64,000 nucleotides of DNA from Pollenia angustigena (Eukaryota; Arthropoda; Insecta; Diptera; Polleniidae): contig OV884059.1 of assembly GCA_930367215.1 (NCBI GenBank), positions 74,309,393-74,373,392 on the forward strand. The letters run 5' to 3'. Below, in pieces: positions 57,558-64,000 of this stretch (its first letter is position 1; the number at the start of each line of letters is the position of its first letter). A program made the translations under genes and the position numbers. The notes below the pieces were generated by a model. It was not told the DNA's origin and ran no database searches. It saw only the letters and a program-made list of their open reading frames with translations.

Positions 57558-57915
57558 ATTAAGATCGCTTAATGCGGAAATTAAACAAAATATAAGTAGC
57601 CGAAAAGAAAATATACTAAAACATAAACGTCACAGATATTATATATTAAATTATATTAATCTTTATTTGAAATTATTCCTAATTTTATATATTCTTTGAA
57701 TATTTCACAATTTTTATTCTTGAAAAAAAAAACTACGAGTAATATAAAAAAAAGTTTTCTCATAAAATTATTTATGGGAAAAATTAAGAAATTGTCCCAC
57801 TGTCATGTTTAAATCTCAGACTGTTTCGTGACGTCATTTGACCCACCTGCGCAGAACATTCAATTTTTGAGTTCATGTTGTCGTAATCTTTCTTCTATCA
57901 TTCTTGAATATACAT

Positions 57916-58007
57916 ACATATATCATCGGTTGATTATTTAATTGTCGTATGTAGATACAAATTACATACGACATACGACAATTAAATAATCAACCGACGA
58001 TATGTAT
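57916..58007. repeat. Palindrome at the inner end of the left arm
   Basis: The 37-bp segment ending ..AATTGTCGTATGT is mirrored from ACATACGACAATTAAATAAT with one or two mismatches and an 18-nt spacer. The corresponding part of the right arm is missing, apparently by deletion between two TTGA copies. Confidence 0.75.
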
Positions 58008-58028
58008 ATGCATATCAAATTATGAACA

Positions 58029-58200
58029 AGGCGAATTCAACTACAGGTGGTGTCGGAACAACAACAATTCGAAAACAAGAGAAACAACATGGAGTTTTGT
58101 GCATTGCATTGTATTTGAAATGGTTGACATTTCAAAACATATACTGACTGATATTTTCGATACGTCTTTATTACATAAGTTGATTCAAGGCGAATATAAA
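58029..58200. mobile_element. Partial copy of the 44.6-kb MITE
   Basis: AAGGCGAATTCAACTACAGG then GTGGTGTCG matches the MITE end at 44611 with better-preserved sequence. The right terminal repeat is not found. A second AAGGCGAATATAAA is at about 58187. Confidence 0.45.
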
Positions 58201-58423
58201 AAGGAAAACTCAACTCCTCAGCCGTTCATCAGCGAATTAAAAAAAAATACGTAATTGTCAAAATATAATTTTGTTTTGAGAAGAAGTTGAATGAAAAGAG
58301 TTCAAAATATTATTTTTATAATAAAAATATTTTAAAACTGCGGATAATTAAGGTGATAATATTAATTTGCAATAAAAATTTTTTGACAGATTTCTATTAA
58401 ATTGTTATTTGAGGTTTCGTTAA

Positions 58424-58920
58424 CCCTAGATACACTTTCTTTTTTTGTACACTACACACTTTCTTCGTCGAATCGTCGAAGTCCGTTTATGATCTGGCCC
58501 CAACCCCACCCAATATAAGGAAACACGAAAATTTTTGTTTAGTTTATAAAATACTTAAGTTGTTATTCATTCTTAATAGTATATTATAGTTTACTTGAAA
58601 ACTTAATTCTAAAAACACAACAAAAGCAAGCCAAGGTTTTTTTCGTCAATACGACGAAGAAAGTGTATCTAGGGTAAAAAAAGGTTAAAAAATATACTAA
58701 ACGACAATATTTCTCACACTTCCATCGTCAGTGCGACGAAAACAATCAACGAAAAATCAGACTTACACACCACCTATAAGCACGTACTTCCACACACTTC
58801 GGCAGATCAGCAATATCTACAGCTACATGAAATTTGGAAGAGTTTCAGTGAAAAACTGCGGAGTTAAATAAGTACTATTTAACGGTATTCGTTAATACGA
58901 CGAAGAAAGTGTATCTAGGG
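58424..58920. mobile_element. piggyBac-like MITE
   Basis: CCCTAGATACACTTTCTT at the left and AAGAAAGTGTATCTAGGG at the right, directly flanked by TTAA on both sides (58420-58423, 58921-58924). CCCTAG tips and TTAA duplication are typical of piggyBac. It is 497 bp and non-coding. An extra internal copy of the right tip lies at about 58658-58675. Confidence 0.8.
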
Positions 58921-58924
58921 TTAA

Positions 58925-59335
58925 TCATGGTATCTAATTTGAGGCCCTATGCTCCTTATAGGATCGATGGGAACATATATATATATCTATTAAATGGCAA
59001 AAACAAAATACATGTGGCTTTTTGTAGTTATAGAGTTGCACTTACCTTTTTAAATTAGCCTTGAGTTGATTTATCCCATGTTCAGAAATCGGGAGTAGCA
59101 TTTAGGTTTTTTAAGCATGCCCAGATTTTAACAATTGCCTAAGAAGTTTATTGTGATTTAAAACTAAAGTGTATTATTGACTTGACTTATTCAATTTCGA
59201 GAAACGCATACACTCATTCCATTCGCGGGAAATCTGGGGATTTCTATTAAAAGAAGAATATTTAAAATATTTTTTTTTTTTAATGTTGAATTGCACAGAC
59301 CCCCAACTTAATAATTTATTAAAAGAGTGAGAACT
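58925..59335. other. A+T-rich DNA
   Basis: No gene or bounded repeat recognised. Confidence 0.4.
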
Positions 59336-59690
59336 AGAAAGTTACTGCAGTCTTAGAAAACTGCAGTCAGAGAAATCAAAAAGCCTATTTGTGATTTAAA
59401 CACTAAGAAGCCCCCTGGTACTGATAAGATCAAAAGCATTTTGTTACCCTGTTTTTTGTTACTGCTATTTTAAGCCATGAATAGTAACCTAAAGAATGGA
59501 AGGTTTTCCTAATTACCATTAAACCAAAACCAGGTAAAGACCACACAACCGTTGTTTTATATAGGCATATAAGCTTATTATCTAATATATCAAAGCTTTT
59601 TGAGAAACTGTTAGTGTCAAACTTAGCCCCCATTTTTAATGAAAATATATGTATGTATTCCAAAAATAGAAGAAAACAAAGCTCAAAAGT
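59336..59690 (+). pseudogene. LINE (jockey/I-type) RT fragment
   Basis: Plus-strand frames read VREIKKPICDLNTKKPPGTD then KIKS, followed by PKEWKVFLITIKPKPGKDHT, then YRHISLLSNISKLFEKL and VSNLAPIFNENI. This is the N-terminal RT region (pre-RT, block 1-2). It is more diverged than the 21.5-kb element and broken by frameshifts. Confidence 0.65.
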
Positions 59691-59755
59691 AGTCATGTGG
59701 CTGAATTTTGTGCGGGTAGTGGCTGATTCTCTATTGTTCTGTTTATTACTTTATA

Positions 59756-61037
59756 AAGGGTGGTTAAATTTCAAGGGCCGATGTTGATTTTGAATAAAAC
59801 ACAAACTATTTAGGAAATTATTGTAATTTTATTTTATTATGATATATTGGTATTACTCAATTATGTATGGAACAAAATATCGGCCAAATGGGCGCCGCGA
59901 CCACGGCGGCACACCTCCATCCGATGGTCCAAATTTTCGATGACCCTGAGGCATAATGGAGGTTCTATGCCGTTAATGTGCCGAATTATCTCATCCTTTA
60001 GCTCTTGAATTGTTGCTGGCTTATCGACGTACACCTTTTCTTTCAAATAACCCCAAAGAAAAAAGTCCAACGGTGCCAATTGACATCGCCATTACGTGAG
60101 ATAACACGGCCATTGAATTTGTTGCGCAAAAGAGCCATTGTTTCGTTAGCTGTGTGGCAAGTGGCACCGTCCTGCTGAAACCACATATCGTCCACATCCA
60201 TATCTTCCAATTCGGGCCATAAAAAGTTCGTTATCATCTCACGATAGCGAACACAATTCACAGTAACTAACTGACCGGCCTCATTTTGGAAAAAATACGG
60301 CCCGATGATGCCGCCAGCCCATAAACCGCACCAAACAGTCACTCTTTGTGGGTGCATTGGTTTTTCGACAATCACTCTTGGATTCTCATTCGCCCAAATG
60401 CGGCAATTCTGTTTATTGACGAATCCACTGAGGTGAAAATGTGCCTCATCACTGAAGATGATTTTCTTCGAAAATTGATCATCCACTGTTGCCATTTCTT
60501 GCCACCATTCTGCCCATTCACGACGTTTGGAATGGTCAAGAGGCTTTAGTTCTTGAGCCAATTGCACCTTGTAAGCGTGTAAATGCAAGTCTTTATGCAT
60601 AATGTTCATCAACGACGAGCGTGAGAGGTGCAATTGTTGGGCACGACGACGAGTTAAGGTGGACGGCTCTTCAGCCACACTATCGCGAACAGCAGCAATA
60701 TTTCCTGCAGAACGAGCTGCACGAGCATGCACTGGTGTTCTCACATGTTCTACAGACCCGGTTTGCTCGAATTTTTCCACGATTTTTGCGATTGTACGCA
60801 CATTTGGACGATCAAATTGACCAACAAAATCACGAAGTGCACGATATGCATTTTGATTTGAACGCCCATTTTCATAATAAGTCTGGATAACTTTAACACG
60901 TTGTTGGATTGTGTATCTCTCCATGGTTCAAATTGAGTAAGTCTGAAATAGAGAAATGTCAAATAAAATTCGGAAAAAAACTTGGCGTTTAGGTGTGGTT
61001 CACATTCAACATTGGCCCTTACAATTTAACCACCCTT
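59756..61037 (-). mobile_element. rosa-like mariner (IS630-Tc1-mariner) element
   Basis: 1282 bp with inverted ends AAGGGTGGTTAAATT.. and ..AATTTAACCACCCTT, extended by GGGCC(G/A)ATGTTGA. TA flanks both ends. One transposase gene on the minus strand fills most of it. The ends are well kept, so it is relatively young. Confidence 0.88.
59861..60924 (-). pseudogene. rosa-like (DD41D-type) mariner transposase with one frameshift
   Basis: Starts ATG at 60924 (MERYTIQQRV). An N-terminal helix-turn-helix region (VIQTYYENGRSNQNAYRALR) and a second paired-type region come first. The catalytic motifs are FSDEAHFH (first Asp) and QQDGATCHTA (second Asp). After GDVNW a small deletion between two TTGG copies (near 60060) removes the usual PPRSCDL and shifts the frame. 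The rest continues as APLDFFLWGYLKEKVYVDKP (third Asp in PLD) and ends VRVIEN..LADILFHT with a stop at 59861-59863. The family spacing and CDL-PLD motif suggest rosa. Otherwise the gene is intact, and it is related to the relics at 18.9 and 20.5 kb. Confidence 0.85.
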
Positions 61038-61059
61038 TATAAAGGGAATCTATCATATT

Positions 61060-61260
61060 AACATGGTTTAGTCGGGGAAATATCTGCGACCGACATTATT
61101 TTAACCAAAATTAAATGTGTCCATTCAGATTATATCAGTGACCTGTTACAAAGTGTCAAAAAGGTGCCAATTAACCACTTCCTAGGACATCGCCATGTTA
61201 AAGTGACAAGTCCGCTTTCATGTAAAGTGTAAGAACTAGATCCGGTCTCTACACTCACAA
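61060..61260 (-). repeat. Dispersed repeat, inverted relative of 45.1 kb
   Basis: Contains TTTTAACCAAAATTAAATGT and CATGTTAAAGTGACAAGTCC, the complement of parts of 45110-45335. The family is unknown. Confidence 0.45.
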
Positions 61261-61690
61261 TATTATTACAGTTACGGACTGTAGTTTGTTTAAGAAATAT
61301 TTCGTTCAGTCATTTTTAAATTAATAAACATTTAAAATTTCAAGCAAATTTATTTTTAACTGATTCTAACAGTTATTCAAAAAACTAAGTGCATATTAAT
61401 ACGGATTTTAAGTTGCAGATAATATTGTCCGTTGATTGAGTTAAATTCTTCTGTATGTAAAATTAAATGAAAATGTAATTTAAAGTCACGAATAGTTCAT
61501 TTAATTTTTACTGTCAAAAATTCAACAGCGAATTCCGTAAAAACAAATGAACATTCAGTTATTTAATATAATTTAACTACCAAAAATTAATTTAGTACTT
61601 ATCTATAAAAAATGAATTGCTTGTTTTGTGTAAGCACTTCCCATTTTCTATTTGTTAAAATAGTTTAGTTAAATACATCAAATTTTAAAA
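61261..61690. other. A+T-rich DNA
   Basis: No gene. 61495-61560 shares short blocks with 54.05-54.18 kb. Confidence 0.35.
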
Positions 61691-61696
61691 GTGCTG

Positions 61697-61930
61697 GGGT
61701 CTAATCACCGCATACGATATCGAGCAAAATTTATCGAAATTATTTATTTTTGTTTCTTGAAACTCGATATCGAATGAAATGTATTGAATCTGGAATAATG
61801 TTATTCGACATCGAGTAACTCGACATTACATTTATCGAGTTTTCATTCGATACGCCAGTGTCTTTCGTATAAAAAAAAAAAATTCAATAGTTTATTCGAT
61901 ACGATAGTATCGAATGCGGTGATTAGACCC
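61697..61930. mobile_element. Harbinger-like MITE family A, copy 5
   Basis: GGGTCTAATCACCGCATACG at the left and its mirror at the right, CTG on both sides (61694-61696, 61931-61933). Closely similar to the copy at 38361. Confidence 0.85.
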
Positions 61931-62376
61931 CTGGTGTCTTATAATTGAGAGTTCTTCTAAAAACAACGTGGTCAGTACAACAAAAGAAAAAAAAAAACAA
62001 ACGTGTGTAACAGGGTAAGTAAATAATCAAGAATGATAGAAGAAAGATTACGACAACACGAACTCAAAAATTGAATGTTCTGCGCAGGTGGGTCAAATGA
62101 TGTCACGAAACAGTCTGACATTTAAACATGACAGTGGGACAATTTCTTAATTTTTCCCATAAATAATTTTATGAGAAAACTTTTTTTTATATTACTCGTA
62201 GTTTTTTTTTTCAAGAATAAAAATTGTGAAATATTCAAAGAATATATAAAATTAGGAATAATTTCAAATAAAGATTAATATAATTTAATATATAATATCT
62301 GTGACGTTTATGTTTTAGTATATTTTCTTTTCGGCTACTTATATTTTGTTTAATTTCCGCATTAAGCGATCTTAAT

Positions 62377-62781
62377 CTAAAAAAAGTTTTTCACTTCTTC
62401 GCTGGCTTCTATAGTCGGAACTGCTCCCGGGTTCAATTTTAAAGTTGCTCTATTACTACACCCTGTACACAATTATTAAATAAAGAACTGCGCAAACCAA
62501 TATACTTCTAACTTACCCATTTCAAATTTAAAATTTCTTTCAAAATCGTCCGGCTTAAAGTGTAATGAGCAAATTCTCTTCCTAAGTATCTTTATGGTGA
62601 CCTTCCGTTGGCAAAATGTTATCCATAGCTTTCTTTGTTGCTCATTGTTTTCTGGGAAAGTGTTAAAGGACACATCTAAGATAAGATATATTAAAAACAC
62701 GCACAAAATTAGTTTTGAACACAATTTCTTACTTGATTTCTTTCTATCGTTTCGCATGAATTTGCCCACTGCGGACTTCAT
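62377..62781 (-). CDS. THAP-domain protein, three exons (right arm)
   Basis: Mirror of the gene at 57153-57557 with the same introns, the same loss of the first two zinc cysteines and the same stop. Exons on the minus strand are 62781-62733, 62675-62517 and 62462-62377. The identical lesions mean the arm duplicated after the gene degenerated. Confidence 0.6.
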
Positions 62782-63412
62782 GTTTACAATTTGCTTCAAA
62801 ATTTTAAACAAGAATTTTTTACACTTAAAGCTTTCAAACAGCTTCCACACACTGTTATTATAATAATAATTATTTTTTTACACAATATTTAATAGATTGA
62901 AACACAATATTCTTGATCTATAACGAAATATGATAAATTAATTTTTGGAGAATTGTCAAAAGGATTTTTGTTGCAGGGTTACCAAGTCTCACATAACATA
63001 TAAATTGTTTCGAACAAATTTAGGAATAAATCCAGAATATATTGATCTTTAATATTAATAATATAATTAAAAGTTTTCTAATTTTTGATTTTTTCTTGAC
63101 TCTTCTTGAGTTTTAGGTATTTTTTTTAATATGTTTTTTATTTTTTAACTTCAATATTTCGAGACTACCTGAATAAATAATGCCCGTTAGATAAAAAAAC
63201 ACAATGCTCTCATTACAATTGCAAGAGATTGTGTAAACTAAATTAAATATTATTAATTTGAATATAGAAAATTATCAAAAACATATGTACATGTTCGTAA
63301 TGTCGGAAATTATTAAAACCCACATTGGATCGGCCTTACTCATAAAAAACATTTAATGCTTATTAAGCGCTTAATTGACGGATAACTGTAGGAAATTTGT
63401 CAAATAATAATA

Positions 63413-63569
63413 AGTCCCAATTCACACGTTGCAAGTCTTATTGATCAGCTTGCTACTTTATAACGAGAGTGAAGAGAGGAAAATAAACGTTTCTCTCTCA
63501 CTCTCTCTCGCCTATAAGGTAGCAAGCTGATCAGTGATCAATAAGACTTGCAACGTGTGAATTGGCACT
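63413..63569. mobile_element. 157-bp foldback MITE, right-arm copy
   Basis: Reverse complement of 56365-56521 with no visible difference. Confidence 0.75.
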
Positions 63570-63687
63570 AAACATAAAATATTTCTTGTGAATAAGGCAA
63601 ATATACATACAAACGCCAAAATCAGGAACTAAAAATATAGAATTAGGTTTTTTGTCTTAGGTTACTTGATTTTATTTCTTTCTTTTT

Positions 63688-64000
63688 ATACCCTCCACCA
63701 CAATTAGTTGTGAAGAGGGTATATTAAGTTTGTCATTTCGTGTGAAACTTTTTTATTATTATTTATCTCAGACCCCATAAGGTATATATATTCTGGGTCC
63801 TTGAGTAATTCGTAATTCGATTTAGCCATGTCCGTCTGTCTGTCTGTCCGTCTGTTGAAAACACGCTCACTTTCGAACATCTCAAGAGAAATGAACAAAC
63901 TTGGTGCCAAATTGCTTGTAGTTATCCTAAGCAGTTTGGGATTGAAATCCAGCAAAATCGGTTCAGAAGGACCAGAGCTATGAATCAAAATGTGGAACCA
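63688..64000 (-). mobile_element. Helentron/DINE-1-like right end (right arm)
   Basis: Tail TATACCCTCCACCACAATTA, then GGTATATATATTCTGGGTCC and ATGTCCGTCTGTCTGTCTGT, the order of DINE-1 cores in reverse. It is cut by the window edge before any 153-bp repeats. Confidence 0.7.

Larger units (their letters stand above)
55934..57909 (+). repeat. Inverted-arm repeat, left arm (about 1.98 kb)
   Basis: Matches 62025-64000 in reverse complement nearly perfectly (coordinate sum 119934). It contains the Helentron right end, a MITE and a THAP-domain gene. It runs past the window edge on the other side, so the real arm may be longer. A visible difference is AAATCTCAG at about 57811 versus AAATGTCAG. Confidence 0.92.
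62025..64000 (-). repeat. Inverted-arm repeat, right arm
   Basis: Reverse complement of 55934-57909, continuing to the window edge. It holds the second THAP gene, the foldback MITE (63413-63569) and the Helentron tail (63688-64000). Confidence 0.92.

Noticed and set aside
1..64000. CRISPR arrays, tRNA or rRNA genes
   Set aside because: The tandem repeats here (469, 153, about 430 bp) are satellites. I saw no tRNA cloverleaf or rRNA segment, although a tRNA-specific search was not possible.

Overview
The window looks like repeat-rich, gene-poor DNA from a higher fly. It is very A+T rich. The recognisable coding remnants are all insect-type mobile elements: R1-, jockey- and RTE-like LINEs, a rosa-like mariner, a Ty3/gypsy element, and DINE-1/Helentron-like elements with the familiar ...ATGTCCGTCTGTCTG... 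and TATACCC...GGGTATA ends. I see no host protein-coding gene, tRNA or rRNA. The fly assignment is an inference from the repeat families.

Layout. 1-3.8 kb: A+T-rich DNA with nested TIR elements. 3.8-6.1 kb: a dead R1-clade LINE on the minus strand. 5.3-16.6 kb: a near-identical tandem duplication (period about 5.87 kb) of a nested stack, made of the LINE endonuclease end, a Helentron-like element split by several TIR elements, two copies of a 352-bp MITE, and an array of a 469-bp satellite. In 16.6-18.0 kb the satellite continues in inverted orientation, and the array ends at a 14-bp direct repeat matching its left flank. 18.0-24 kb: an inverted-repeat element, two dead mariners and a jockey-like LINE. 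24-29 kb: mostly unrecognised A+T-rich DNA with small MITEs. 29-34.3 kb: an RTE-like LINE (two disabling lesions) between inverted copies of a dispersed repeat. 34.3-47.2 kb: Helentron fragments and MITEs. 47.27-51.11 kb: a complete LTR retrotransposon with equal-length, apparently identical LTRs and one 960-codon ORF that lacks reverse transcriptase and the integrase core. 51-54.7 kb: another 469-bp satellite locus and a transposase-like fragment. 54.7-56.25 kb: a Helentron-like element holding a 153-bp higher-order satellite. 55.9-57.9 and 62.0-64.0 kb: near-identical inverted arms around a 4.1-kb core that holds a piggyBac-like MITE and a rosa-like mariner. Each arm carries a three-exon THAP-domain gene.

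The most interesting observation is that every complete 469-bp satellite unit contains a hammerhead-ribozyme-like motif. It has stem I, CUGAUGA, stem II, GAA, a self-complementary stem III AUGCAU, and an A at the expected cleavage position. Together with the tandem arrangement and a 14-bp target-site-like duplication, this suggests a retrozyme-like, RNA-mobilised satellite. Two further hammerhead-like motifs of the Penelope-associated type lie at 37.08 kb and 18.09 kb. The second is degenerate.

The elements are independent parasites and do not form a pathway. Their nesting gives a relative order: R1 LINE and Helentrons are oldest, then TIR elements and MITEs, then the satellite, and finally the duplications, the LTR element and the mariner.
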